DNA from: Dermacentor variabilis
Taxonomy: Eukaryota > Arthropoda > Arachnida > Ixodida > Ixodidae
Direction of reading: 5' to 3'
NCBI RefSeq assembly: GCF_050947875.1
Contig: NC_134568.1
Coordinates: 197,504,353-197,568,352 of the forward strand
DNA: 64,000 nt
Shown: positions 1 to 12,625 of the stretch, piece after piece
Layout of the letters: the number at the start of each line of letters is the position of its first letter
How positions within the stretch are numbered: position 1 is the stretch's first letter
Position numbers and translations under genes: made by a program
The notes under the pieces: model-generated
The model's input: only the letters and a program-made list of their open reading frames with translations
Database searches by the model: none
What the model was told of the DNA's origin: nothing

Positions 1-260
1 CGGACAAATTCGATGTGTCACATTATAGCTTACGTGAATTCGTTACGTTGTGTACAAGGGGTCTGCAAAAACTGTATTTTTCATATTGCTAAATTTTTAG
101 AGATTCATGTGTAACATATCAATTTTGTCCGCTTTAGATGTACTATTAGTTACAATACACGGGATTGTGGTACCATTCTTCATTGCTGATTTAGAGGGTT
201 GTAAGCTTGATAGTTTCGTTTGCTGAAAATTTGCTATTTTTGCCAATTTCTAATATAAAA

Positions 261-358
261 TTGGCGGCCTAAATCAAAAATTTGAAACCAACAGTCACTA
301 GATTTTAAGTTGGCGACCTAAATCAAAAATTTGAAACCAACAGTAACCAGATTTTAAG
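261..358. repeat. 49-bp tandem duplication (2 copies)
   Basis: Two adjacent copies of a 49-bp A+T-rich unit occupy 261-309 and 310-358. Both begin TTGGCG and end AGATTTTAAG and differ at only a few positions. No ORF spans them. This is a simple local duplication, and no known repeat family is recognised. Confidence 0.9.
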
Positions 359-3300
359 TTTTCCTTTTAAACGCAACCAACCTCGTCAAATTTGGTGCAG
401 TGGTTGCCGAGCAAAATGAATTCTCCTTTTACATGTATTTCGATAGGAGCACCAGAGCTAAAACTTCCTCTTCAGCCCAGCGTAGAGGCTTCCTCCATAG
501 CTCGAACATTTGCGGATGTTGCTAACGCTTTCTCTCAATTTGAATTTCGCGACCGTTAGACACTGGCAGATACAAAAGCAGGCCCGTTTCGGTGTTGGTG
601 GCAGACGAACTGCGAGTTCTATATACCCCAAGTTCGATCATAAACGTGACTTGTTTTACGTTGATAATGTTCGTACAATTTTGCGGCTGTTCGATATAAA
701 GCGTGATTCGTTATACCGTGTTCATTATTATCGGCTTTCACTGTAACGGGTGTGTCGGCTGCCTTGTATTTTTTTCTCTGACTTCTAACTCGCTTTCGCC
801 GTGAGGCGCTGCAAAATCAGTTTTCGTTTCTTTTATTTTTCTTGGTGTGCATTGCTTGTTTTGCCTAATTTCTAAATCTAGACTATAGTGTCTGTATAAT
901 TTCATTCTCGAAACTACAGAAAAAGAATGTGATACTTCACATTTACTTGCTATTGCCACTTTGACGCTTTCCCACGGCGTTTGTGCTCTCATCGGGCACG
1001 CGACGCCCACGGTTGACCATTGCCGTCGATCATTTATTGCATTCGCTCATAACACGGAATGTGCGCCTTCACGGTACGCTCTCCGCAAGTCTTACGTTGA
1101 CAACAGGCACACGTTATTGGCGTCAGTTTACCACGTAATATAGTTTGACGATTGACCAGTCCTGTCTAACTGGGTCTCCTTGCTTTCAGTGCTGCGCTGT
1201 GCGTGATACAAAGAAGTGACGCGCACACGTGGGCAGGCGCACAATGTGGCCCGATATGCCGAGAGCTTGTGCTGCTGTTAAGTGTTTCAGCTGAATTTAC
1301 TCCCAGCTTCGTGGCAGATAATTTGGCAACGTGTACCATTTACTGACTCGCAGGCGAATCGCATCGTCCGTGCCGTTCTTGGTGTGCGGGACGCGCCCCA
1401 ATCCCCCCCTCCCCCCCTCCTGCGTGAATCGCCGCCCGGTGTGCCTCAGATGACGCGTTGGTGCGAGGTCACCTTCCAGACCCGTCCTGTTCACCGGCTG
1501 CCTACCCCTCGCGGCAGTCCTTCCGTTTCTTTGTTTTGTTGTCGTTTCCTTACGCCGCCGCCGCGCTCTCGAGAGCACACGGTGAACGGTTGGTGCCCTG
1601 CAGTTGAAGGTCGCAGGACCAAATGTAACGGCCCTTTCCTCGTCTCTCTGAACACTGTGGCGCCTGTAGCACGCTTACCGTGTTTTCCGGCGGATAAGCC
1701 TAGCACCCGACGCTTCACGTTCGGTTCGCCATGCTGCGCTCTGCGTGCGTGCAAACGATATGTACACGTGCCCTGTGCAGCCTATATTTGGTGCACGCCA
1801 CCGAAGTATAGCGTGCCAGGCCGAAATCGCGCGAATTTCTGAAACAGTGCGTAGTCTGCGACCCCCCCCCTCCTATGTTGAATCGGGCAGTCGAGCCCCT
1901 TCGACGCACGGAGACCATCGATAACGGTGTCCGGCGCCGAGGTCTCAAACGTGGCTGGAATCGGTTGCCGTGTGCTTGCGCCTCGCGACTGGCTCACGTC
2001 GTGTAGCTGTTCGAGTCTCTTTATTTCGTATCAGACGAGAATCAGGATTATCCGCACGAGCGTCGCTTGTTTCACTGAAGGTACGGAACACTGTTCCGCG
2101 TTCCCCTTTCCTAAGGTGCCCACGGGTATGCTCGCAACGGCCAGCATTGTGCTTTGCTCGGGAAGTCGTGTTGCTACTTGGGCTTCGACGGAAACCCCTG
2201 TGTAGCGCCGGTGGTCCCCTCACGCGCTTCCTGGCCGCTGGTTACATTTCTGTACCGGCGTTGAGACGGTCACCCAGGCATGCTTGACCTCGATTTGCGA
2301 GCACTTCGTGCTCTCATCGTATTTCTGCTGAGACTATGCTAGAACCACCCTGTTCTTTCGTATAGATGCTTGAATGGACACTTAGCGCCCCAATTCGGTG
2401 TCGGGCATCGCCCCGAAGAATTGCGCAATTGCGCCCACATTCCCTCCTGCACGTTCATTGTGGTGTTGTGCGGCATCGATGTGTACGTCTTCGTCCTTGG
2501 AAAGGGGACTTGAGATTTCTTTGATAACCTCAGATCAAACATGCCTTCATTCTGTCGTCCCGAAGGCTGCAGCAATGGGCGGAGAGGTGTGCCATACAGG
2601 CGGGTGCACCATATTGGATAACAAACTAGCTTCCTTCATTTGCGCCGGAAAAGTCATATACGCATAGGCGTATACTGAATCTGCGACGACCAGTGTTTTG
2701 ACACTGAGTCACCGCTGCTTGTCCATACCTATAGGTTCAGTTGGTGTTCGTTGCATTGCATGCTCTCTTGCAATCGGCATACGTGATCCATTTAGGTGCT
2801 GTTGTCATGTATCTCCATTTCGCAGTGCGAACGTAATTTCGTCTGTGTTCATTTATTTATTTCATTTTTTTTTCTGCGCTGCAGTGTGGTTATGTAGCTC
2901 CAAACGGAGGAAATAAGAGGAGGGTGGGTGGTGAATAATAAAATGACGAGAAGCCTGACTTGTTGGTAGTTTCTTCTCTCGTTTCTTCTGGTGCGCCACA
3001 GTGCCCCCGGGTCTTTCTTTGTCTTTGGCAGAACGCCGTTCCTTTACCTTGCAGTACTTCCTGCCACACCCACTCTTTTGATGTATTTGTATAATTTCAC
3101 AACAATTCAGTGCGTGAGTGGCCGTCGAATTGCCACAATATTTGACCATGAGGTATACGGCCGGTATATTTTTCCAACGCTTATTACGCCACTGAACCCT
3201 GTAAACATAGCCATTCCATGCGGGCCTTCTAAGAGCAACCTTTCTTTTTTTCTGTGTCATTTTGATTTCTTCGTGTCAGATAATAAAACGCGCTGCATGG

Positions 3301-4762
3301 CGTTGTCCTTCTGGCTACTTCCGCTTTCCCTCTTGTCCCTGTGAGAGGGCGCGTCCAAAACTCTACGCCTGCGGTGCATTTCGTATGCTGCGTTAGCTTT
3401 TACTTTCTCTTTGCGCTGGCCCGAGGACGCTTGTCACGCGGACGTTTCCTTTCGGCCTGTAGTAAACAGCTCACCCGAAGGAAAGAGTTTGGAAAACAAA
3501 TATGATTACATAAGTGAACGCGTGCGCCTACAGCGACGATATGACACCATTTTCGCTATTGTGCTTAACTCTCAGGTTATTGTATATAATGTGTATTGAG
3601 TGTTTTTTTTTTTTTTTGTTCGCGAATTCAACCATGCAGCAGAGTGTCGATCCCAATGGACCGATATATTGTGTGTGTACCATGGCCCGCACCGAAATTT
3701 GGTTAGCGCATGGAAGCCGAATCAGAGCTACCTTCTAGGTATTGAAGCGGCAGATACGACGGTTCGTTTCAACCGTGAGGACGGCGTTTCTGGCATGTAT
3801 TGAGTACCTCTGGTGAACATGTCTCATATTGTACGGGATTGCAAAGAAACACCGAAGACTCTTTGGTGTTTGCCTCCTTTGTTTCGCGGCACCTTATACG
3901 CTCTGTCCGGTGCGACATGTAAGCCCCACATCCGCCAGCTGAAACAATGCCGGGACGTTAGGTGATTCGAGTAGGTATCGTTACGGACACGGTGACCGCG
4001 GTTCTGGTGATTCGATGCCTGCCTAGACTTGGTCGTACGAGTTATCGATCTTGATATATATGCCAGGATCCATTTCATGCACGAGGCGCCCTTTATACCA
4101 CGTGTACCCTGCGGGCACGGTTTCGGATAAAAGGTTCCAGCTCGTTCTTATAGTCCTGTTGCGGTGCTAAAGCATACGCTTGATCTGTGGGTCTCCTGCC
4201 GAAACGTAAAACCGTTGAACACAATGCAGATATAGTGTTTAGTGTATAGCCATCCATTTCTATTTTTTTCCTTTTTGTTCGAGATGATTTAATTCACGCA
4301 TTTCATCTATATATACTGATGTATTTATTACATTTTGCGCGTGTTAAAGTAGCGCCTTCTGTCCGGCATTTTACATGTCACGGAATCTAGCGTTTGGTGC
4401 ATCGGCGTACTCCATATATAAGACTGTACAGCACTGGGTACTCACGTCTGTCTAGTCTTGTCTCCTATAGCACCGTATTTTGAAACGTTCATTTTTGTGA
4501 ATATAACTTTCGGTGTACAGCGATCGGCTAAGCCAGGGATATCGGACGGGGTAAGCGGAAACGTGATTGCAGGCTCGCTTTAATTCTGTCAGATTACGTT
4601 TCACGTCGCGAGCGTTGTGTTTGATTGCGGTGATAAGGGAGACGTCGTTACACCAACGAATTAACTGCAGCTAGGCGCCGCGCTGGATGTCATTAAATCA
4701 CGCGAAAGTGTCGTCGATTGTGATCATTTGAAGATACGGGTACCGCCATACGCACTATACAC
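359..4762. other. No gene recognised; includes a GC-rich segment
   Basis: I find no convincing coding region, RNA gene or mobile element here. Roughly 1370-1800 is GC- and CpG-rich with long C runs (1398-1421), which explains the open frames there, including a 186-codon frame at 1282-1842 with no recognisable domain. A T tract lies at 3602-3617. The GC-rich part could be a promoter or 5' exon of a host gene, but nothing in the sequence proves it. Confidence 0.5.
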
Positions 4763-5060
4763 GGCGTGCCGGCTAACTTTAGCCAGAGTTTAAAGATGTG
4801 CCGATGCACCCTAAGACGACGCGACCAAATGCATGTTGCTGACTATTGCATGGAGTAAGCCACACTGATTTTTGTATTCTGCTTAATTGCATAGTTAGTC
4901 AAGATTGATTCACCAACTTCTGAAGCAACGAAGTTAGGCAGAAAATTCCAATTAGAAAGTTGTAGAGTGCTTTGCAAAACGTCCGATTAAACAGCTTCTA
5001 ACTTTCTATCTATTAGGTATTAGTTTTTTTCCGCTTATTGCAGAGGCCCGCAAAATAAAA
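4763..5060 (+). repeat. Dispersed repeat with GGGTGTCCCAGCTAA-like end
   Basis: The stretch starts with GCGTGCCGGCTAACTTTAGC, a diverged form of an end also found at 7765, at 12731 and, inverted, at 17529-17560 and 56350-56384. The interior is A+T-rich and non-coding. Element type is unresolved; a short terminal motif shared by several copies suggests a non-autonomous transposable element. The far boundary is approximate. Confidence 0.35.
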
Positions 5061-5228
5061 CAAAATGACACGTGACATGCCCGCTTGCGCATCTTGATTA
5101 CAGCGCTCTCAAACGCTTCTCGTGCAAACGAACATACCATCTAGCAGGGTGTGCTGCCGCTTAAAAGGCGGCAGGGCATGTGACTCAGGCGTTGGCTGTG
5201 CGATTTAGGCCACCGATGTGCTTCCCTC

Positions 5229-5468
5229 ACACGCCGTGGTTGTTCAGTGGCTATGGTGTTGGGCTGCTGAGCACGAGGTCGCGGGATCGAATCCCGGCCA
5301 CGGCGGCCGCATTTCGATGGGGGTGAAATGCGAAAACACCCGTGGTATACTTAGATTTAGGCGTACGTTAAAGAACCCCAGGTGGTCGAAATTTCCGGAG
5401 TCCCTCACTACGGCGTGCCTCATAACCAGAAAGTGGTTTTGGCATGTAAAACCCCATAGTTAATATTA
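5229..5468 (+). mobile_element. Ruka-like tRNA-derived SINE, full length with TSD
   Basis: The 5' head reads like a tRNA: GCCGTGG start, a box-A-like TTCAGTGGCTATGG and a box-B-like GGATCGAATCCCGG. A conserved body follows (CATTTCGATGGGGG, GTTAAAGAACCCCAGGTGG, GCGTGCCTCATAA), then the 3' module TGTAAAACCCC. The copy is flanked by a 13-bp duplication with one mismatch (5216-5228 and 5469-5481). Ruka is the tRNA-derived SINE I recall from Rhipicephalus; the assignment is by remembered resemblance. Transcription would be by RNA polymerase III and mobilisation by a LINE in trans. Confidence 0.85.
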
Positions 5469-5481
5469 TGTGCTTCTCTCG

Positions 5482-8429
5482 TGGTGGTTCATGATAGCGA
5501 TAAGCAGGCACAGCAGCCGCACACCCGCGCAACAGCAGACAACCGCGTTGTTGTCGCGCCAAGCATGACCCATTCGGAGCTAGTCTCTCGCTCGGCGTTC
5601 AAAGGCGCATGCTCGGCAGTACGTTTGTCGATTCGAGCGGGAGTGGTCGCGTAGAAAGAGCTCACTCAGCCATAGTAGATAAAACATATCAAACTCTAAT
5701 TAGTGTTCATGAGTAGTTATAAGGGCTACAAGTGTGTATAATTTGTTGGAAAAGCTTTCAGGCTTGCTCGTCTATGGCCTCCCTGTACGACACGTGGGAT
5801 TCAGAAATGGCGTGTAGAGACTCGGGCAGAAAGACAGAGGGATACCCAACCCCTTTGACCACGGCAGAACGTGCCCATAGGGAGCTCAAGCGCAGGAGAT
5901 TGAGGCAAGTGCAGGAGCCCTAACCATCTACGACTGCGGTTGGTTGGTAACTTGTTTATTCCACTTATTTGCGCTCTTACGCGCTGTGGTAGAGAAGACA
6001 TAGTACCATGAGGAAGAGAGGCAGAGTCAGCTATCGGCGCATTCTTGAGTAGGCTCGGAAGCAGCAAGTGCACATGCGACGCGGATCCGATCAGGCGCTT
6101 TGTCTTGCTCAGAGACGCCACGCAGTCGGTCCACCACCGATACTGCTGCCGCGTCCTGGGTTACTGACAGGAGAGCCCGCCACAGTTCTATCGCTTGCAC
6201 TGGCGATGATGATGGCGCTGGACACGCCCATGCGTGATGTCGGCAATGTGCCCCGCTGCATCAAGTGCGGCGGGCTCGAGCGGCGCAGGGTAGGGTACCT
6301 CGATGTCCTCCTCCTAGGCACCCTAGCGCAGGGCAGTTTCGGGCGTCATCAGTAGAGGGGGTCATTTCTTTATCCGAGTGCCAGAACACCCTCTGCAAAA
6401 CAAACGGGCCCGCTACCAATAGGGATAGAGCACTATTGCGAAATTAGTGTCTGGGGCTCCTGCGGGCTGAAGCCCCTCCGTACGTTCTCCACCGGAAAGC
6501 TGCCAAAGGCACGTCGATCGAGGGGGGCTTTGCTGCGGGCCGGGCCCGGACAGCACGGCCGCGTTATAATGTTTGGCAGCGTGGAGACGCACGACGGCAG
6601 CGCGGCGAGGCCCGGAGCCGCGATTAGAAGCGCGTGGCCCGTGTCGGGGCTTCCTCCGTTTGGGGCATCCGCCTTGTGTGGCCTTCGGCGGACGCTGCCT
6701 TGGTCGATTGACGGCGCTTTGTTTCTGGAGCCCCGCCGGCGGCTGCCGTCGTGAGGCGGCTTTCGGCTAAACTACGCTGCGCAGCTTTACCGCCTTTATT
6801 TATTCTGTACGCCTCTAATGTGGCGCTTCTTGTGTTTTTGCTCTTGCTCAGTGTTCGTCTCGGGGATGACTCAGGAGCCGATCGTCGCCTTGCCGTAGTT
6901 ATTATTGTGTAGCGTGCTATATGGCCATAACTTAAAGCACGAACGGGTGTGCTCATATAAATGAGAGCCCGACATTAATTTTCCACTTTCTCCAATGTGT
7001 ATCACAGTCGTGTGATTTATGCTTGGACGCGTGATTTTGAACCTGCAGCGTGCTTCTTCTGGCCTCCTTCTCTCGGTATCTTTCAGGATGCATCGAGTCA
7101 GTGCAGAAAAACGCTGTTTTTGCTTTCTGGGTTAATTATTAGTTTGCCAGTGGTGCTACGGTTTTGACCGAAAGCAGGAAAGAAACGTTGGGATTGTTGG
7201 TCGTTCACATATTTCGGCATGACGCATCCTTATTACGCAATGTGGGTGCGTATGTTTCGTCCTGGTGAATTGCGGCATTGGATTGCCCACACGCCTGTTT
7301 TTCCTTTCCGTTCTCTTAACAGGTAATGCTTACTACCACTTCAGCACTGTGTGATTCGTCGTCATAGTGCTTGTTCGTTGTGCGTTCTTATACGTAGACA
7401 GTTTTATTTTTAGTGTCTCTCTATAGTTGTCACAACTGGTTCTTAACGCACCAGGGGACTGATAATTCCCGTTCATCCATAAGCAGGCGTGAATGTATAC
7501 CCACTGAGTTAAGTTATTATTACATTAGCGCATCGGTCGCCGAATTTGCCATTTGAAGAAATAAGTATATTAATATTTATGGATCGAATTTTTAGATATA
7601 TTTGCCGATAAGTGCCAATATGAGAATTCTGTAAAGCTTGCACAACGCCATTAAAAATGTCCAGTCATTTAAGGCAGCTTCGTCGCATAGTGTAAGCTCC
7701 GCACAGAACAAAATAAGAAACGTATGCCGTGTTGCTAGTGCGCCTTGGCTTTAGTATATTCCATGCGTCCCAGCTAAAGTTAGCCAAGCTGTTCAAAGAA
7801 AAAAGAAAGAGATTAACGAAGTGACGCAGAAACTGCTCTGGGAGTTGTCTAATTATGCGTAAGCATTGTGCCATTTGCTCATCTCCACGCAGCCCGGTGT
7901 CACTATGAATGTAATGAAACTTGATCGGACCAGTATAAACGACAACGTTGCGGCGGCACGAACTGTATGAGGACGGGCGGCACTAGGTGAATTGATAACT
8001 CAAGCAAACTACTGCAGGTGACGGCGCTAGGTGCGCGCTAACGACGTTCCGATCACTATAAGCCGTTATCGCTCTTTACCGCCTTATACATCCGCGTCGA
8101 GCCATTATCAACCGTGATCAACCGTACTCCGGCGGCGGCTGCGTATGACGCAGCCGTGCTGGCCCTATCTGGAAAACGATCTGCGGTGGAGACAGAAAGC
8201 TCCGAGTGCTGATAGCTTTGTGTGCCGCTTAGTTCGCGTTGAAGCCAGAGGCAGCACGACGGTACATTCGCTCGCTCCTGCGGGCACTATCTTGAAAGTG
8301 ATCGTCTTATACGTGACGAACGGAAGGAGTGACGGAGGGACGGACGGATGGTTTTCCTCGTTGGGTAAGCATATATAGAGTGTAGGACCCACCGCCCCAC
8401 TTCCTCTGGCACGATTATGTCGCACGATT
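5482..8429. other. No gene recognised; GC-rich patch 6480-6760
   Basis: No coding domain or RNA gene is seen. 6480-6760 is GC- and CpG-rich and gives overlapping arginine/alanine-rich frames in several phases, as expected from composition. At 7765 a CGTCCCAGCTAAAGTTAGCC motif is another end of the repeat family seen at 4763 and 12731, but no interior could be delimited. Confidence 0.5.
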
Positions 8430-8885
8430 TTCTACTCACCACTTACACGGACATCCTCCAGTACTACCGACTCGGAGGATGCATATATCCTCCCGCGCAC
8501 CGGGATCTAACAAGACGCGAGGCCGTCCAATAGCGAAAACTACAAACAGGCAGCTTTCCGCACCCCCTCTTGTACAGTAGCATCTTTCCGCAACAGATAG
8601 CGCCTAGGTGCATACACTGCTCAGTTCCGGCTACTCTCATTCACATGACGTGGACGCATTACAATGAATCCAACGCAAACACCCCAGAGCCGTGGGAGTC
8701 CCTCCTACGTGCCTCCGAACCAGCAGGCCAACGCCGGCTCATTCAGCGTGCGGTGGAGGCCGCGGCATCCCAAGGGATCCCCGCCGACATAAGCCAGCGC
8801 AACCGGTCCTCGGACTGGTCCCCTCTTCTTGGGCGAAATAAAGAGCTCACCGTGGTACCACCATCATAAAAATGCTTACGCATTT
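8430..8885 (+). pseudogene. 3' end of an I-type LINE ORF2 (5'-truncated)
   Basis: The conceptual product (with one in-frame stop near 8532) contains LTRREAVQ, then LQTGSFPHP, IFPQQIAPRCIHC and HMTWTHYNE, and ends in a TPEPWESLL ... QRRLIQRAVEAA region. This is the C-terminal zinc-finger-like tail that follows RNase H in I-type LINE ORF2 proteins. A sister fragment with the same order lies at 15710-16090 and a third, inverted, at 51346-51560. RT, endonuclease and RNase H are absent, so the copy is dead on arrival. An AATAAA occurs near 8838 and an A-rich stretch follows the coding end. Confidence 0.7.
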
Positions 8886-9543
8886 AAAAGCTTATTGTTC
8901 TTTACAAGCACGTTAGATCAAGGAGACCCCTTTACATTACAAACCTGTTAAATTTTAAATGCATTGGTTATTTTTCGCTTGCCATGATCTTGAGGTAATA
9001 CATGTAACGGTGGACGGCTGGGCAGTTTGAAAGAAGAAGAGTAAAAATAAAGGTGGCATTTGGAAGTACGTGGAAAGGTTCTCGTCCGGAAGCAAGCTGC
9101 GCTTCTCTCTGTTAAGTTTCTATGTACAGCGTGTCGTCAAAGCTCCCCTGTGTGTATCTGCTTATAGGTTAAAATAGCTCTCGAGAAGGCGAAGAACACG
9201 CTTCGAAAGTGACTCACAAAAAGAAAATAGGGCGGGAGGTAAACGTTTCAATTTTCAGCTTCAGTTTATTATCCATTCAATAAGCAATGATTATGTGGCG
9301 GGTAATATGCAGACGAGGGTCCCAAAGTCAGTGACTGCTGCGGGAAGTTCAGTTCCTAAAAAAAAAAAAAAAAAAATCCCACAAGACGTGAAATAAAGCA
9401 GTGAAATTAAGAAACTACGAAGAAAACAAATGAACGCGCGAAATGCAATACATTACAAATGCAATACATTAAGAGAAAATAAACAAAAAGCACATATATC
9501 AAAAAGCATAATTATACAGAGTAACGTATTACAGGGCATGAGA

Positions 9544-10060
9544 CTATTTACGCAGCATAAAACATTTTAATGCCTGTTTGAATGCATTCAAAGGTGATGT
9601 TAGTTTAAGTGAATGTGGTAGGTTATTCCATATTTTTAACGCTGAAAACGAGGATGCCATTTGTCCATAGTTGTTGTTACATTTAGGTAGTAGAAAGTTC
9701 AAATTATTCGCAAACCTAGTGCAGTTGGTATTAGTGAGCAATTTGTAGTGTAGAGATTCGTAAGCAAGCTGCTTGTTAAGTAATCTAAAAAAATAGAATG
9801 CTTAAATAATACTTAGACAAGCCAGATAAAGGTAGTAAAAAGCCTAGAGTAGCGGGAGAGTATTTGACTAGAAGGAACTGTTGCTGATTATGCGAATAGC
9901 CTGGTTGTGTATGTGGCGAATAGAGGAGAAGCCCTGTGGTACCTTTTGATTAATAACTTTTGACTCGGAATAAGCGCCCCTTACACAGACTGTTTGCTCA
10001 CGGTCAAGTAATTTTTTTTTTAAGTTAAAGCTAGACCTTTTGTTCCTAAAGGTTCTAGTT
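9544..10060 (-). pseudogene. LINE RT remnant and C-terminal tail (catalytic region deleted)
   Basis: Just after the 10099-10959 frame ends, another phase reads TKDSDTVNHTIL, a decayed version of the RT motif usually TKAFDTVNH. It then reads NQKVPQGF, the PQG box. The next recognisable sequence is HIHNQAIRIIS, which belongs to the C-terminal domain and ends at 9544 in WNNLPHSLK ... FKQALKCFMLRK. In intact relatives roughly 200 residues, including the catalytic Asp-Asp motif, lie between PQG and this point. A deletion removed them here, so this copy cannot encode active RT. Confidence 0.75.
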
Positions 10061-10098
10061 TAGTAAATAAAATGGTATGATTAACAGTGTCAGAATCT

Positions 10099-10959
10099 TT
10101 AGTAATAATTAAAGATACTGAGCCAACGAATTTGAGCCGCTATCACGAATACTGAGCCGCTATCAATAGAACATCTTAAGTAATCGTTTAATGCTATACA
10201 AGCTAAGCTGGTAGAACTGCCAGGACGAAAACCGAATTGGCAAGGTTTTGACGATTTAAATTTTGTTAGGTAGCAGTTTATACATTTCAGAAATAATTTA
10301 TCGATAAGTTTACTAATGGAGAACAAAATAGAGATTGGGCGATAATTAGACACCTGAGATTTAGCGCCTTTTTTATAGACAGGAATTAATCTTGCCTTCT
10401 TAAGCGAACTGGAAAAGGTGCTGCATTTAAAAATTGGATTAATTATGCTGCTCAGTGTTTCCGCAATGCAAAAGGCAACAAGTTTTAAGTTATATGCAGA
10501 GACATTTTCTAGACCTGGACTAGGGTTTTTTTTTAGATTTAATATACCAGAACAGACCTCATCGCCTGAGATGGGAAAAAGATAGAATGTATGACTGCAG
10601 CTGTTAAACAGATATGAAGAGGCTATCGGGTTATTGCTGTAAACTTCATAGAAGTAATTAATAAATGAGTTGGCTATACAAAATGATTTAGTGCAGATTG
10701 CATGTTTGTAATTTATTTTATCCATAGTTCTACTAGCCTGGGGTGTATTCAAAAAGTCATTGAAAAGTTGCCATTGTCTCTTAGGATTATTTTTAGCCTT
10801 GCAAAATTCTTCCTCATAATAGGGCCGTTTAGATCTTTTCCGTAGATTTTTCAGCGTGGTATTGTATTTTTTATAGCGATGTGCTGGGCTTACACTGAAC
10901 AGCTGTTTTTTAGTCTTCCTGTAAAGATTGTCTTTTTTTTTTCGCATGCTGGTTAACAA
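10099..10959 (-). pseudogene. Reverse transcriptase N-terminal half (L2/CR1-type LINE)
   Basis: A 286-codon frame includes the linker KRPYYEEEFCKAKNNPKRQW, then ILNLKKNPSPGLENVSAYNL, ARLIPVYKKGAKSQVSNYRP ISILFSISKL and CQFGFRPGSSTSLA. These are RT fingers/palm motifs of LINEs (KxxxSPGxDxI, IPxxKKGxxxxxxNYRPISL, QxGFRxGxST). The frame leaves the family right after LNDYLR, at a small local rearrangement containing a duplicated GAGCCGCTATCA. It is a fragment, not a gene start; the first Met is arbitrary. Confidence 0.85.
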
Positions 10960-11084
10960 ATCTTTTGTTATCCGAGGATTACGGGGAAATTTAAACTTGT
11001 TTTTTTTTTTGCATTTGACAGTTGTAGCGCATACACGGCTTTGAAAAATACTGAGCAGAATTTTTCGAGCGCCTTTTCAGGATT

Positions 11085-11850
11085 TCATAAAGTGCTAATT
11101 GATGCCCAGTCGGTACCACTTATTGTATTAACGAAGTTATCCCTGTCGAAACTGGAAGTGAAATAGCTAGTGTCACGGTGAGATTTTTCTGTGGCGAAGG
11201 TAATAAAGGGTAGATTACCTGTGATAGGCGTGTCAGTGACACTTGCACTTGGAGATGGTGTGATATTGCTTAAGGCGTGATCAAGAAGAGTATTAGTTCC
11301 ACAATCGGAAAATTGAGTAGGAGAAGTAATTAGACTCAAGCCCAAATCCAACAATGCAATCACTATATTATATCAGTGTCCATTAAATTAATATTAATAT
11401 CACCAACTATTAAAATCTGTTTATTTTCAGCGGAAATTTTATGAAGAACTGTGGAAAGGTTGTGTAAGAAATCAGTAATAGATGAAGATGGGGAGCGATA
11501 AATGCAACCAATGATTAGACCATTGCAATTACTAGAAGGGGACAGGTTAGTTTTGATCCACACTGATTCACAGTTAGATATGTGTAAACACAGGTCAAGC
11601 CTACGTTCGTACCTGATTTTCGATGACATGAAATTAGCCGAACCGCCATGCTGATCCGAACTGCGGTTGCAGTATTCGGATTGGAACGACTGAAAACCAT
11701 ATAAGTTGCCGTCAGAAGAACCAAGCCAAGTTTCGGAAATGCACAAAAATGAAAAGGAATGACGAAGTCAATCAATAAAGACAGATAATGCTATCTTGGT
11801 TTTTGCATAAACTTTGTGCATTGATGTGTAGTAATGAGCAGTTAGAATCA
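11085..11850 (-). pseudogene. LINE apurinic-type endonuclease domain, frameshifted
   Basis: The frame 11363-11746 reads MCISETWLGSSDG, SDQHGGSANF, LIIGCIYRSP and ILIVGDININL; 11085-11363 continues with LGLSLITSPTQF and TNTLLDHALSN. ISETWL, CIYRSP and GDININ are the classic EN motifs of CR1/L2 and Jockey-type LINEs. Upstream, in a shifted frame near 11840, a HINAQSL motif marks the start of the domain. At least two frame breaks separate the pieces. In an active element this enzyme nicks target DNA for target-primed reverse transcription. Confidence 0.85.
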
Positions 11851-11954
11851 ACGAGCAACTATTTTGTTTCCGCCGTTCAGTGCTATGCCAATGCAATGTC
11901 AGGAACAGATCTGAAAAATGACAAATATTGAGATTGTTATCTACGTCAAGATAC

Positions 11955-12081
11955 GGAGATCAGACACAGCACTTATCCGGAAGACTTTGATATCATCAGT
12001 TCTACGCGCTTTGATATGGCAATTCTCGGTCCAAAGGTAACGCCATTTCATTTCTATTTTGAGAGCGAGTGCTTTGCTGAA

Positions 12082-12128
<47 letters not shown>

Positions 12129-12625
12129 ATAGTCGTTTGTTGTCAATGATTAGGTGTTCATTGACAGAAACAGCGCGTTCCTTATTTAAAGTCAGACCTA
12201 TCTGAGACGTGCCTTACGAGCTTTCCGAAGGAGTTCATTTTTTCTTGTCACTCGAGCAAAAACGAGCGATAATGCTCTCACGCTGTCTTACTGACGATAC
12301 GGTGAACTGCGTCGATGTCTGAAGATGAAATGGGGCATTCAACAACTTCAGCAGTTGTTTTCAAGATGACTGCTCAATTCTCGCCCTATGTACAGGGGAT
12401 GCCTTTGATTTCAACGTTATTTAATCGGCTGTATTGCTCCGTGTCTGCAATCCACCTGGCTAGCACTTCATTTTCGGCCCTCAAATCTTTGTTTCGCTTT
12501 GCCAGTTCATCGACAGTCGTCCACGCTTTATTATATTGGTCACTGATGTAACGTACACTGTCAGCCAGAGACGTTATGTAACCAAGACCGTGATCATCAA
12601 GCTGTTTAGCAATTTTAGGACGTGG
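11955..12625 (-). pseudogene. LINE ORF1 (nucleic-acid chaperone type) interrupted by a microsatellite
   Basis: Reverse translation gives LAKRNKDLRAENEVLARW, a heptad-like coiled-coil stretch, then TEQYSRLNNVEIKGIP and CPISSSDIDAVHRI, followed after frameshifts by NEHLIIDNKRLF, FSKALALKIEMKWRYLW and CHIKARRTDD. I recognise this order as the ORF1 protein of CR1/L2-like LINEs, which coats LINE RNA. Several stops and frameshifts are present. The AAAT array at 12080-12131 sits exactly between KRLF and FSKALALK, so it grew inside the coding sequence. Confidence 0.75.
12080..12131. repeat. (AAAT)n microsatellite inside LINE ORF1
   Basis: About 13 copies of AAAT on the plus strand. It interrupts the ORF1 remnant of the 9250-12640 LINE between two motifs that are nearly adjacent in relatives. 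Confidence 0.95.

Noticed and set aside
1282..1842. 186-codon plus-strand ORF
   Set aside because: High GC reduces stop codons, several overlapping frames on both strands are equally open, and there is no recognisable motif.
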